Source: Triticum aestivum (lineage: Eukaryota > Streptophyta > Magnoliopsida > Poales > Poaceae). From it: a stretch of DNA of 64,000 nucleotides. Below the pieces are notes generated by a model. That model was not told the origin of the DNA. It ran no database searches and saw only the letters and a list, made by a program, of their open reading frames with translations. Positions within the stretch are counted from its first letter, which is position 1; each line of letters starts with the position of its first letter. The translations under genes and the position numbers were made by a program. Shown here in pieces: positions 10,855 to 22,655 of this stretch. The stretch covers positions 255,262,989 to 255,326,988 of the forward strand of contig NC_057804.1 of NCBI RefSeq assembly GCF_018294505.1, in the 5' to 3' direction.

Positions 10855-13800
10855 TGTGACGCCCGGATAATCAAGCTACAGTAACCTCTGCTAATGAGGC
10901 CACGTCACCACTCTTAGTGTTGTAAATATCACGATGATTCAATCCCGTTCGAATTCAAAATTTAAAATCAAGTCAAACGGTAAAGTTTTCAAACATTAAA
11001 ATTAAAATGTTCTAGAGGTGGCAAATAATGCTTAGGTAATTATGGTGGAGGATCACATTTTTAAAAAAATAATTAAAAGCACTAAACTAAATAATACAGT
11101 GGCTTAAACAAATAATTAAATGCATTTTATAAAACATTAAACTATTTTTTAGGTATGAGAAATTCATGTGGCAATAGAGTATTTATAAATACTAATTTAG
11201 GGGCTAGTGGTATACTTAATAAAACTAAAATAAATAGAAACTAAGTTAGAAAGGAAAAATAGATAAAAGGAAAAAGCTCAAAACAAAAAGAACACAAAAA
11301 ACAGACACCCCCCAACTGGGCCAGACGGCCCAGCTGGCCGACCCACTTGGCCCAGCCGGCCCCTCCCTCTGGCCTATAGGGCAAACCCTAGGCCGCCCCG
11401 ATTCCCCACGCCCCACTCACCCACTCCCCCCCCCCGCACGACGCCACTCACCCCGATCCCCTCCTCCCGCTCCCTCGCTTGATCTGACGCGCGCCCGCGG
11501 CCAAGGTGCCCGACCCCGCTGCCTCTCCCCGGCGACCGCGCCTTCCCACCCCACGACACCGGCGCCCACCCCGGCGACGCCGGACTCCGTCAACGCCGAC
11601 GCCTCGTCGCCCTCGCGCCGAACTGCCTCGACGTCGCGCCGTTGCCGCTCGCCGTCACCTTGTCGGCGTCGCCTTCCTGCCTCTCCCCCGACCGGCTGCC
11701 CCGAGCACGCCTTTGCACATCTACAGGGCCCTGTGAGCCCTCACCCCCTTCCTCTCCCCCTCCCGTCGCCGTAGGACGCCACCACCTATGCGCCTGAGAC
11801 TCTCTGTCCGCTTCCGCGCATGTGGCCTCGCCTGTCGTCCTCACCCCGCTCGCGCTGTTCGCCACCGCGGCCCGCGCCTGCGCCCCAGGCCTCGTCTTCG
11901 GCCACCTCCCCGCCCGCGCTACCCAACGCGCCCCGCCGTGCCGGCTTTCATCACCGGAAACGGCCTGCCAGCGAGCCCCGCCGTGGCCACTGCCTCGCCC
12001 CCTGCGTGATGTGCGCCTGGGTGCGCCCCGCCCCAGCGCCCGTTAGCGCACCCGCTCCAGTGGCTAGATGGGCCACTAACAGCGGGCCCCACAGCCCCTT
12101 CCTTTTTACAAAAAATAGGTGTTAAAAAAAGATGAATACAAATAATAGTAAAAATAATAATTAATTAATTAAGATAATTAATTAACTTAGTTAATCCTAT
12201 TAGTTAATCTAATTAACACTGTTAATTAGCCTTAATTACTTGATTAGGTAGACAGTCAATGACAGTTGGGCCCACTGCCTTGTTTGACCGGTCAACGGTC
12301 AACGCTGACCGCTAATGTAATGATGACGCAATAAACGTTTTCAAATTAAATTAATTTCTGATAAATCTAAAAATGATTAAATCTTTTAAAATTAATATAA
12401 AATAAACCGTAGCTCAGATGGAAAAACTTTGTACATGAAAGTTGCTCAGAAGGACGAGACGAACCCGGATACGCAGTCCGTTCGTCCGCCGCACACCCCT
12501 AACCTATCGAACCCGCAACTTTCCCCCTCCGGCTCCTCTGCCCGAAAACACGAAACACCGGGGATATTTTCCCGGATGTTTCCCCCCTTAACCGGCATCA
12601 CCTCATACCACGTTAGGGCCCGCCTAGCATCGTTACTTGTCTTGTCATGCATCGATATGCATCTGTTTACATGGTATTCATTGTTTCTTCCCTCCCTTTT
12701 CTCTCCGGTAGACTACGAGACTGACGCTGCTGCTGACCAGTTCGACTACGGAGTTGACGACCCCTCTCTCTTGCCAGAGAAACCAGGCAAGCCCCCCCTT
12801 TGATCACCAGATATCGCCTACTTTTCTCTATACTGCTTGCATTAGAGTAGTGTAGCATGTTACTGCTTTCCGTTAATCCTATTCTGATGCATAGCCTGTC
12901 ATTGCTGCTACAGTCATTGATACCTTACCCGCAATCCTAAATGCTTAGTATAGGATGCTAGTGTTCCATCAGTGACCCTACACTCTTGTCCGTCTGCCAT
13001 GCTATACTACTGGGCTGTGATCACTTCGGGAGGTGATCACGGGCATATACTATATATTTTACACTGTTACATTACTGGTGATACTGTTTGGAGATGGGGG
13101 CTGAAGGGGCAGGTGGCTCCATCCAGGTAGTGGTGGGCCTGAGTTCCCGACGGCCCCCGACTGTTACTTTGTGGCGGAGCGACAGGGCAGGTTGAGACCA
13201 CCTAGGAGACAGGTGGGCCTGGCCTTGTTCGGCATTCGCGGATACTTAACACGCTTAACGAGATCTTGGTATTTAATCTGAGTTGGCTACGAGCCTATAC
13301 GCACTAACCATCTACGCGGGAGTAGTTATGGGTATCCCGACGTCGTGGTATCAGCCGAAGCACTTCAGACGTCAGCGACGGAGCGGCGCGCGCCGAATTG
13401 GACTGGAACGCCACTAGGCTAGGTCTGCTTTCGGCCGCCCACGCAACATGCAGGTGTGCTCAGGGCGATGGGCCCAGACCCCTGCGCGCTTAGGTTTAGA
13501 CCGGCGTGCTGGCCTCTCTGTTTTGCCTAGGTGGGGCTGCGACGTGTTGATCTTCCGCGGCCGGGCATGACCCAGGAAAGTGTGTCCGGCCAAATGGGAT
13601 CAAGCGTGTTGGGTTATGTGGTGCACCCCTGCAGGGAAGTTAATCTATTCGAATAGCCGTGATCTTCGGTAACAGGACGACTTGGAGTTGTACCTTGACC
13701 TTATGACAACTAGAACCGGATACTTAATAAAACACACCCTTCCAAGTTCCACAGACAACCCGGTGATCGCTTTTCCGCAGGGCGACGAGGAGAGGATTGC

Positions 13801-14499
13801 TGGGTAGGATTATGCTATGCGATGCTACTGGAGATGCTGCTTGGAGATGCTACTTGGAGGACTACAATCTACTATCTTCTATATGCTGCAAGACGGAGGC
13901 TACCAGAAGCGTAGTCTTCGACAGGATTAGCTATCCCCCTCTTATTCTGGCATTCTGCAGTTCAGTCCACCGATATGGCCTCCCTACACATATACCCATG
14001 CATATGTAGTGTAGTTCCTTGCTTGCGAGTATTTTGGATGAGTACTCACAGTTGCTTTTCTCCCTCTTTTCCCCTTTCCCTTCTACCTGGTTGTCACAAC
14101 CAGATGCTGGAGGCCTGGAGCCAGACGCCACCGTCGACGACGTCTACTACCCCGGAGGTGCCTACTACTACGTGCGGGCCGCTGACGACGTCCAGGAGTA
14201 GTTAGGAGGATCCCAGGCAGGAGGCCTGCGCCTCTTTCGATCTGTATCCCAGTTTGTGCTAGCCTTCTTAAGGCAAACTTGTTTAACTTATGTCTGTACT
14301 CAGATATTGTTGCTTCCGCTGACTCGTCTATGATCGAGCACTTGTATTCGAGCCCTCGAGGCCCCTGGCTTGTATTATGATGCTTGTATGACTTATTTAT
14401 GTTTTAGAGTTGTGTTGTGATATCTTCCCGTGAGTCCCTGATCTTGATCGTACACATTTGCGTGCATGATTAGTGTACGATTAAATCGGGGGCGTCACA
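10855..14499 (+). repeat. LARD-B 3' LTR
   Basis: It is 3645 bp and almost identical to 3322-6966. The differences are scattered single substitutions plus a few length changes in homopolymer runs. The second copies of the TATA-like box (11179-11192) and GTGATCAC pair (13017-13040) are here. It ends at 14499 and is followed by the second GTAGG. Confidence 0.97.
12712..14201 (+). CDS. Second copy of the two-exon acidic ORF (LARD-B 3' LTR)
   Basis: Exon alpha is 12712-12786 and exon beta 14104-14201, with the same putative splice signals (CCGGTAG acceptor, CCAG/GCAAG donor, CAACCAG acceptor) and the same frame as in the 5' LTR. One codon of exon alpha differs (Q to K in the PEQP block); the exon-beta difference at 14152 is silent. 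Because the LTRs are young copies of each other, their agreement is weak evidence of constraint. Confidence 0.28.
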
Positions 14500-14504
14500 G
14501 TAGG

Positions 14505-17247
14505 GCCACTGATGATAAACTAGCATCCTATACTAAGCGTTTAGGATTGCGGGTAAGGTATCAACAACTGTAGCAACAATGACAGGCTATGCAACATAAT
14601 AGGATTAACCAAACAGTAACATGCTACACTACTCTAATGCAAGCAGTAGGGAGAAGAATAGGCGATATCTGGTGATCAAGGGGGGGGAGGGGGCTTGCTG
14701 GTTGCTCTGGCAAGAAGGAGGGTTCGTTAACTCCGTAGTCGAACGGGGCAGCAGCATCGTCGGTCTCGTAGTATATCAGAGAGAAGAGGGGGAAGAAATA
14801 ATAAATATAATGCAAACATAAGCATGACGATGCATGACATGGCAATGAGTGATGCTAGGTGTGCCCTAACGCGGCAGTAGGTGGTACCGGCGAAGGGGGG
14901 GAATATCCGGGAAAGTATCCCTGGTGTTTCACGTTTTCAGACAGATGAATCGGAGGTGAAATGTTGCAGGTTCGCTATGCTAGGGACGCGTGGCTGACGA
15001 ACAGGCTGCGTATTCGTATTCGTCTCGTCGTTCTGAGCAACTTTCTTGTGCAAAGTTTTTCATCCGAGCTACAACTTATTTTATTTTAATGTTTAAAGTT
15101 TTTAATTCATTTTTAAATTTGCAAAATTCTTTTAATTCGAATATGAAACAACAAAATACTTTCGTCACTTAGTGCTAGTCTAGCCATAGTGTATGACAGT
15201 GGGGCCGGTGGGGTTCGGTTGACCTAGTCAAATGCGGACTAGTCAACATATGAATAGTGTAGGAGGCCACATGTCATTGTCTTAGGTGTTTTTTTAAAAT
15301 TTTGTTTTTCTTTAAACTACAGTGGGTCCACATGTCATCTACTATTGGACTAATTAACTAGTACTCCCTCCATTCCTTTATCTAAGGTGTATTATTTTCA
15401 GCACAGTGACCAAGGCACATAATTATGCACTAGTAAGGACAAAATTACCCTTTTTTAATTTGTAGATTAGCGGCAAGTAAATCATTTAGGCTAGGAAAGA
15501 AAGAGATACACACAATTGGGAGAGAGATAGTTTCTTTGTCTTTCTCTACAGGAAAAGATACATGCAATTAGGGGAGATATTTTCTTTTTCTGGAGGGTCA
15601 AAATCGAAATTACGAGAAATTAGAACAAATGCACCTTACAATGTAGAATTTTATAAAAAAACAAATACACCTTATATAAAGGAATGTAGGGAGTAATACT
15701 AATTATATAGACTAACTAACTAAATTAGTTCCTAAACTAGTATTTGGGCCGGCCATATACACACCCAAAACACACACACTCACAGGGCTAGCCATGGTTA
15801 GCACTTAGCACGCACCGACACAGGGCCACGGCGGCCATGGCCAGCAGCTGCAGTAGGCAGCAGCCGCAGCTAAGCAACAAGCAGCCGTAGCGCATCGCCT
15901 CAGCTAGCGAGCAGCAGAAGTAGCAGTAAGCAGCGGCACACAGGAGCAGCAACGCGGCAGGAGCAGCACAGCGGCAAGAGCAGCAGCAACGCATCAGCGA
16001 AGCAGTAGGAGCAGTAGGGACGAGCAGCGGGCGAGGCCACGCGCAGCCTGACGCGTGCGGAGGCACGACCGGGCGCGGGCGTGGGCATGCGCGGGGGCCA
16101 GCGGCGGCACTAGCGGCGGGGCGCGCAACAAGGAAACGGGAACAACAGAAGCAGGGGGGCATGTGCACGTACTGAACTGACCTTACAGAAAGAATCGGCC
16201 ATGGCGGACGAGCACGGGACAACCCAATCGACGGCGGAATCAAACGGAAAGGTGGGGGGGACGAGGGGAGGCGCTCACAGCGGAGGTCGTAGGCGAGCTC
16301 GACGAGGCCGGAATGGACCAGAGTGACGGATCTACGGCGAGGTCGTGGCGACCGAGCACGGAGAAGACGACGATGGCGTCGGCAACCCAGTGCCACGGCT
16401 TGAGGCGATGCTCGGGACCGATTAAGTCAAGCTTGGTGGAGCTCCTAGACGCCCTCCGGCACGACGGAGACGCCGGTGGCCGTGACAACGACGACGGGGC
16501 AGCGATCACCGTGGGATCTCACGAGATTGATTCGGTCCAGAGAGGAAGGGGAACGATGGGGATCGAGGGGGGGGGGAATGGTCGAGACGGGGGCTAGGGT
16601 TCCGGAGGGGCGAGGGGTGACTTGTAGGCGCCGGGGAGGTGCGGGATGGCCCCCACGCACGACCACGGCCGGCTGATGGCCGCCACGGCCCCCCTGTCTC
16701 CTGTAGCGAGAGGAACAGGACAAGTGTGGGTGGGCTGGGCCTATTTTGCTAAATCTGCCAGGGGGTCCAGTAGTTTACGTCCTTTTTTTCTTTTTACTAC
16801 TATTTTCAATTTCTATTCTGTTTAATTATTTAGCTACTGTTTTGTACTTTCTTTTGCATCAGAATACTTTTGTAAAATGTAAAACCTTGCCATATAATTA
16901 CTATGCATTATTTTACACTGTCACAAAAAATATTTTGGGTTCAAAATAATTTATTAAGTTTGAGTTTATATTTAAATGGGATAAAAAGGTGTTGTTGATC
17001 TACTGTTCTAGTATCCAGGGGGAATTTGATATATTGAAAAATGTTAATTCCTTCATGAAAAATTGTTAGTGAATATTTGCAAACCACCAAACATTTTTGT
17101 TTTACTGTTTGAATAAATAATAATTTGACTTTATTTTAAATTTGAATTTGAATCGGGTTTGAATCAACGCGAGATTAATGACAGTAATCGTGGGGATGTG
17201 ACATCATTAGTAGAGGGTTATTTTAGCTTAATTATCCGGATGTCACA
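14505..17247 (-). repeat. LARD-A 5' LTR, 5' portion
   Basis: The reverse complement matches the 5' part of the LARD-B LTR, beginning at its target site and ending with the tip TGTGACATCC (17247). It holds the minus-strand version of exon alpha (around 14660-14780), where one base is missing from the donor region, a GC-rich tract (about 15790-16740) and a 330-bp MITE at 15364-15693. Open frames such as 15788-16396 are GC-composition artefacts. Confidence 0.88.
15364..15693. mobile_element. Stowaway-type MITE (Tc1/mariner), about 330 bp
   Basis: The left end is CTCCCTCCATTCCTTTA and the right end is the matching inverted AAAGGAATGTAGGGAG. Inner parts of the inverted repeats also match (AAGGTGTAT and ATACACCTT). 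The element is flanked by TA on both sides (15362-15363 and 15694-15695), the target duplication of Tc1/mariner transposons. CTCCCTCC termini are the hallmark of Stowaway elements. There is no coding capacity. LARD-B lacks it at the equivalent site, so it inserted after the two copies split. Confidence 0.9.
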
Positions 17248-18030
17248 CTTGAGCTCTTACCTCTCCTCCTTCTTCTCATATCGAGACCTCCTTGATCTTT
17301 GATCACTTCATCCACACAAAACTCAACAGAAAGCTTGGTAAGATCCGTTATCACTACTCTAAGTACTGTTGAAAACGAATTCTTTTTTTTGCATTGCAGC
17401 TACTATAATATAAGCTTTCCATGGCTTATACCACCGATAAAAATTTATAGTTTCATCAAAACAAGCAAAACAATGCATCAAAAATAGAATCTATCTTAAA
17501 CAGGACAGTCTGTAGCAATCTGAACATCTACCATACTTATGGTACTCCAAAAATTATGAAAAGATAGGAAAAGATAAACAATTTGTATAGCAATACTATG
17601 GAAAATGTTTCAAAACCTTTTGACGTTCCAGTAAAAAATGAAAATTCATGCGCTACAACCAAAGTTTTTGTTTCTGCACCGCACATACCAACATGCAATT
17701 TAATCATCCTAATGGCAAATCATGGCACAATAATTTTACAATACAAAGGATTTGTACAATGGGGTGATTATTTTTGTTGAAAAGGTTCTGTAATTGAGAT
17801 TCACAAAGTTTCCATGGGCATGAACAAAGTTCGAGGACGTCCCCCACTTCAACGGTGTTCGTCTTTCTCACTTTCACTTTTCCTTTTGTGAAGTTTTGAG
17901 TTCGCCTCTATATTTTTTTTGTTTTTAAACTTCATAAAAGCACTAAACAGAATAAAATGACTCTCTAAAACTTCTGGGTTGTCTCCCTGGCAGAGCTTTA
18001 TTTAAAGCCATTAAGCTAGGCATAAAGTGC
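17248..18030 (-). other. Non-coding part of the minus-strand Athila-type element
   Basis: This AT-rich sequence lies downstream of the long ORF on the minus strand. I see no open frame worth calling and no known motif. It ends at the LARD-A tip (17247). Confidence 0.5.
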
Positions 18031-19395
18031 TCAAGTAATGGATCCACCTGGATCCCAAGGTATATCAAAGACAATTTTAATTAGCAATGATTTGGCATTT
18101 AGTAGTGAGCACAAAGAAACATATATCAAGCAATGAAGAAGGCTTACTCTCTTCCTATGCATCGGCATGTCATACAAGAACAATCCATGCACATCAAGTA
18201 AAGGCCAATACATAACATTATCAGTTTCTTGCAATTTTATCGTGTTGGAAGCATAAAGAGGTGGAGATGTAGTTCCTCTCCCATAATAATTGCAAGTAGG
18301 AAAAGCAAGCACATCCATATTACATTCATCAAAATTATCACGTGCAACGATAAAAGGCAGCCCATCAATATAATCCTTAATAAGAACAAACTTCTCCGAT
18401 ATAATATAGTTTGGAGAATTCAAAAATATAATAGGACTATCATGTGTGGGTGCAATAGCAACAATTTCATTCTTAACATAAGGAACTATAGCAAGTTCAT
18501 CTCCATAAGTATAATTCATATTGGCATCTTGGCCACAAGCATAGCAAACATCAATTTCATCAAAAAGGGATATTTCAAATGAATCAATGGGATCATAGCA
18601 ATTATCATAGCATTCATCCTTCGGTAAGAACGAAGGGCATTAAATAATGTAAGAGTTGAAGATTTACTCTCATTAGAAGGCGGGCACATGTAGCTAATCC
18701 GCTCTACCTCCTTCTGTTCTTCACTCTCCTCATCATCTCTTTCATCCAATGAGCTCACAGTTTCATCAATTCTTCTTCATATATGGTTCAATTTCTTCCA
18801 CCATCATCTCCTGCAAAATGTTAGTCCCTTCTTGGACAATGAAGAAGTCCTCAATATATGGTTTAATATAAGCATCATAAGAAGAATTTCATAGCAATAT
18901 TTAAGTATGCCAAAAAAATTCAGATTTGTAAAGAGTAGCATCATACTTTTCAATCAAAGAAGCAACTTCATAGGCACCCTTAAAAGCAACAAATTCTTCA
19001 ATTTGTTCAATATCAAAGTAATTATAAACACCCTTGGCATAAGAAGATGAGATTCCATTATCCTTAAACTCACATTGGAAGAAAATGTTTTTCTTAGGGT
19101 CTTCGGAATAATAAGTAAAATCATGTATTTCACATAAATACAAAGCATAGCAATACAAACTGTTAATATGATGCCACAAAAGTTTCCTTTTTTAGATAAA
19201 CAATGTCGCACAAAATAAGCATGCTCATTTAATTATTCTCCCTCAACTAAGCTAGTTGGATTTTCAGCACGAGCACAAATGGATCGAAGATGATCCAAAT
19301 AGAAAGCTTCAGTAGTATGATAGATTTTAGGTGGTTCTTCAACCATTGGTTTAGCAGGTACAACTATTTTTTGCTATTTTGCGTTTCCTACCCAT
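18031..19395 (-). pseudogene. Broken ORF of a non-autonomous Athila-type element, unknown function
   Basis: A minus-strand start at 19395 opens MGRKRKIAK about 90 bases inside the primer site, where gag would begin in an autonomous element. The reading continues through segments at 19211-18901, 18758-18516 and 18519-18031, linked by frameshifts near 19360, 19160 and 18650 and at least one stop. The last 162-codon segment starts MNYTYGDELAIVPYV and ends DIPWDPGGSIT. An acidic stretch (ERDDEESEEQKE) lies in the middle. It shows no gag, protease, RT or integrase motif. I believe similar frames recur in Triticeae repeats, but I cannot check. It probably replaced gag-pol in a non-autonomous family. 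Confidence 0.6.
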
Positions 19396-19485
19396 AGCTA
19401 GAGATAGAAAACAAGAGCACAAAATAAAAAATACTTAGTGATAAAGCAAACAAGCACACACGAGAATATTCACCCCACGCTATTG

Positions 19486-19504
19486 CTCCCCGGCAACGGC
19501 GCCA
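19486..19504 (-). other. Primer binding site of the minus-strand Athila-type element
   Basis: The minus strand reads TGGCGCCGTTGCCGGGGAG, the typical Athila-lineage primer site (Asp tRNA type), 11 bases from the LTR end at 19516. Confidence 0.88.
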
Positions 19505-19515
19505 GAAAAAGGTCT

Positions 19516-21004
19516 TGATAACCCACAAGTGTAGGGGATCGTTTGTAGCCTTCTTCGATAAATAAGAGTGTCGAACCCCACGAGGAGCTAAAGGTAGAAC
19601 AAATGTTCCCTAAAGTTCTATCGACCACCGATACATCTCTATGCACACTTTGGCGTTTGCTTTACCTAAAACAAGTTTGAAACTATTTTGCAAGAATAAA
19701 ACTACGAGTACTTTGCGAGAATAAAACTAAGAATAAATTGCAAGGTAATAAAAATGGATAGCTTTTGTCAATAAGAAAGTCATTTGTCCCTAGGCAATCG
19801 ATAACAAGTACCGGTGATCATTCTTGCAATTTTATATGAGGGAGAGACATGAGCTAACATACTTTCTCTACTTGGATCATATGCACTTATGATTGGACCC
19901 CTAGTAAGCATCTGAAACTACTAGAGATCATTAAGGTCGTGAAACCCAACAATAGCATTAAGTATCAAGTCCTCTTTATCCCATACGCAACAACCCACCT
20001 ACTCGGGTTTAAGCTTCTATCACTCTTGCAACCCACCATAAGTGAATCATGAACGTATTACAAGACCCTATAGTGGGGATCCCTCACGTTTGCGCGAGAC
20101 AGAGGGCACCATAGGACAACACCATAAATAAAATATACAATCATACCAACCAAGATCATGATTAACCCATAGGACAAAACAGATCTACTCTAACATCATA
20201 GGATATCCAAATATCATTGGGAAATAATATATGGAGTTGAGCACCATGTTTAAGTAGAGATTACAGCGGGGAGAAGGGGTGTTACACCGCTGCATAGATG
20301 GGGAGAAAGTTGGTGATGACGGTAGGAAGGTTGTTGATGTACATCACCGTCACGATCCTAGCCCCGGCGGCTTTCCAGCGCCACTGGGAGGGAGGGGGAA
20401 AGAGCCCCCTCCTTCTTCTTCTTCCTTGGCCTCCCCCTAGATGGGAGGAGAGTTCCCCCTCTGGTCCATGGCCTCCATGGCGGCAGAGGGCGGGAGCCCC
20501 TCCGAGATTGGATCTGTCTCTCTATTCCCTTCTGTTTCGTGTTCCCCAGATCAGGCTCTTCATGATTTCTTAAATTCCCGGAGATCCATAACTCCGATTA
20601 CGCTGAAATTTTTACACGATTTTTTCCATAAATTATCTTTCTTGCACCAGAAGAAGGGCCCCAAACACCTTACGAGGAGGGCATAATACATCTGGGCGCG
20701 CCTCACACTTCCTAGAGCGCCCTGGTGTATCTTGGGGGCCATGGGCCCCCGTATGCATTCATTCCACCTCCCAAAAATCACATATATTCCAAAATAATTC
20801 TCCGTAAATTTTTCTCGCATTTAGACTTCGTTTGATATGGATTTTCTATGAAACAAAAAACATGCAACAAACAGGAACTGGCACCGGGCACTGGATCAAT
20901 AGGTTAGTCCAATAAGTCATATAAATTTTTCCCAAAAATATGTAAAACTTGTATAATATTGGCATGAAACAATCAAAAAATATAGATACGGCGGAGATGT
21001 ATCA
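19516..21004 (-). repeat. 5' LTR of the minus-strand Athila-type element
   Basis: It is 1489 bp. On the minus strand it starts TGATACATCTCCGCC at 21004 and ends GTGGGTTATCA at 19516. The tips and length resemble those of the complete Athila element here (TGATACGTCC to GGGTCATCA, about 1.5 kb), but the sequence is a different family. Confidence 0.88.
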
Positions 21005-21013
21005 CATCCCGAT

Positions 21014-21537
21014 ATGCATCTAATCTATGTGGATGAAGTTTGTGGATTATTTAAGCTTGCAGGACTGCCTGAGGATGAAGTCAAGAAGAAGGTCTTTCCT
21101 TTATCTTTGAAGGAGAAGGCACCGACATGGTATAGGCTATGCGATGATATTGAGACTTGGAACTACAACCGCTTGAAATTGGAATTTCATCAGAAGTTTT
21201 GTCCTATGCATCTGGTTCATCGTGATCGGACTTATATTTACATTTTTTGGCCTCGTGAAGGAGAAATTATCGCTCAAGCTTGGGGAGGATTAAGTCAATG
21301 TTATATTCATGCCCCAATCATGAGCTCTCAAGAGATATTATTATTCAGAATTTTTATTTTCGGCTTTCTCGTAATGATCAATCCAGGCTCGATACTTCTT
21401 GTATTGGTTCTTTTATGAAGAAGACTATTGATTTAAAATGGGATTTATTGGAAAGAATTAAATGCAACTCTGAAGATTGGGAGCTTGACGAAGGTAAGGA
21501 GTCAGGTATAAATCTTAAGTTTGATTTGTGCTAAAAC
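21014..21537 (+). pseudogene. gag fragment (Athila lineage), frameshifted
   Basis: This encodes the middle of a Gypsy gag (capsid) protein with blocks YVDEVCGLFKLAGLPEDE, WYRLCDD, LEFHQKF, FWPREGE and NHELS, the retrotransposon gag domain that forms the virus-like particle. Compared with 27092-27600 a G is missing in the run near 21281-21286, which shifts the frame, and an extra T near 21527 creates a stop at about 21532. The N-terminal part of gag is absent from the window. Confidence 0.85.
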
Positions 21538-21540
21538 TTT

Positions 21541-22545
21541 ATGGATACTGATGCTTTTCATGAATTTAGCACTAAATATGGCCTTGACTCTGAGATAGTA
21601 GCTTCTTTTTGTGCATCATTTGCTACTTATGTTGATCTCCCCAAGGAGAAGTGTTTTAAATATCATCCTCCCATTAAAGTGAAAGTAGTTGAACCTATTA
21701 AAGTCGAAGAAGAAACTATTACTTATAATGTTGATCCAGTCGTTCCTACTGCTTATATTGAAAAACCACCTTTCCCTGTTAAAATAAAGGATCATGCTAA
21801 AGCTTCAACTGTGGTTCGTAAGAGTTATACTAGAACACCTACACCCCCTCAACAAATTAAAGCTGAACCTAGTATTGTTATGGTTAAAGATCTCTTGGTC
21901 AATAATATTGATGTGCATGTTATTTATTTCTATGATGAAACTGCTAGAATTGCCAAACCTGGTGATAAAGATAAGCATAGACCTGTTGTTGGCATGCCTG
22001 TTGTTTCTGTTAAGATAGGAGATCATTGTTATCATGGCTTATGTGATTTTCGTGCTAGTGTGAGTGCAATTCCCTTTACATTATATCAAGAAATTATGAA
22101 TGATATTGCACCTGCTGAAATAGAAGATATTGATGTTACTATTAAGCTTGCCATTGGAGATACTATTTCACCAATTGGGATTGTTAGAGATGTTGAAGTC
22201 TTGTGTGGGAAAATAAAATACCCTACTGAATTTCTAGTTTTTGGTTCCCCACAAGATGATTTTTGTCCCATTATATTTGGTAGACCTTTCTTGAACATTG
22301 TTAATGTTAAGATAGATTGCGAGAAAGAAACTGTTAGTGTAAGTTTTGGGGATGTGTCTCATGAGTTTAATTTCTCCAAATTTCATAGACAAACCCATGA
22401 TAAAGAATTGCCTAATACAGATGAAATTATTGGTTTTGCTTCTATTGTTGTGCCTCCTACTGATCCTTTAGAACAATATTTGCTAGACCATGAAAATGAT
22501 ATGTTTATGAATGAAAGAAGGGAACTAGATGAGATTTTTCTTTAA
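21541..22545 (+). pseudogene. Gag C-terminus and aspartic protease (Athila lineage), degraded
   Basis: This open frame of 334 codons holds the end of gag (STKYGLDSEIV), a linker and the retroviral-type aspartic protease that cleaves the polyprotein. The active site should read DLGAS; here it is D-F-R-A-S, so the catalytic Asp is kept but the Gly is replaced by Arg (about codons 175-179). FGRPFL, the usual C-terminal protease block, is present. TAA at 22543-22545 ends the frame too early, in the segment that links protease to RT. Confidence 0.85.
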
Positions 22546-22655
22546 AAAGATGCCCATTTTGAAACACAATTTGCCTGTTGAAACTCTTGGAGATCCTCTA
22601 CCACTCAAGAGTGATCATGTGTTCGATCTTAAACAATTACCTGATACTTTGAAAT

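Larger units (their letters stand above)
3322..14499 (+). mobile_element. LARD-B: complete LARD-type LTR retrotransposon
   Basis: The element spans 11,178 bp with two LTRs of exactly 3645 bp (3322-6966 and 10855-14499), a 3888-bp internal domain, primer site TGGTATCAGAGC at 6970-6981, a purine tract next to 10855 and TSD GTAGG. LTR tips are TGTGACGCCC and GGGCGTCACA. I counted about 27 substitutions between the LTRs by eye, about 0.7 %, so the insertion is young; at the commonly used grass LTR rate of 1.3e-8 per site per year this is roughly 0.3 million years. No gag or pol domain is seen, so it must have been moved by proteins of another Gypsy element. Long LTRs with a non-coding core are the features of LARD elements; Sukkula-like elements of Triticeae are a possible relative, not confirmed. 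Confidence 0.95.
1..17247 (-). mobile_element. LARD-A: LARD-type LTR retrotransposon, 5' part, interrupted
   Basis: This is a minus-strand copy of the same family as the complete element at 3322-14499. Reading leftwards it has a 5' LTR (17247 to 14505, then 3321 to 1759), a primer binding site at 1755-1744 and part of its internal domain (1758 to 1). The 3' part lies beyond the left edge. The LTR is split by the insertion of LARD-B at 3322-14499, and a MITE sits at 15364-15693. The LTR tips are TGTGACATCC at 17247 and the complement of TGTGACGCCCCC at 1759. No gag or pol domain is visible, so it fits the class of large retrotransposon derivatives that depend on proteins from another element. 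Its right flank (17248 onwards) is internal sequence of a minus-strand Athila-type element, so LARD-A is younger than that element. Confidence 0.85.
17248..21004 (-). mobile_element. Athila-type Gypsy element, non-autonomous, 5' part
   Basis: Reading leftwards it has a 5' LTR (21004 to 19516), a primer site TGGCGCCGTTGCCGGGGAG (19504 to 19486), a broken long ORF (19395 to 18031) and a non-coding tail to 17248, where LARD-A interrupts it. The 3' part is outside the window. Its right tip at 21004 abuts CATCC inside the gag of the older Athila-type fragment, where the related element reads GAACATCCTGAT without a break. No gag or pol domain is seen between primer site and 17248, unlike the two plus-strand Athila elements here. 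Confidence 0.82.

Noticed and set aside
15788..16396. Open frame of 202 codons on the minus strand, Ala/Arg/Cys-rich
   Set aside because: It lies in the GC-rich tract of the LARD-A LTR and overlaps other frames on both strands. The composition explains its length; no domain or start context supports a gene.
3322..17247. Two plus-strand LARD copies in tandem
   Set aside because: The sequence right of 14504 and left of 3317 reads as one LTR on the minus strand, and GTAGG is duplicated, so it is one insertion into an inverted copy.
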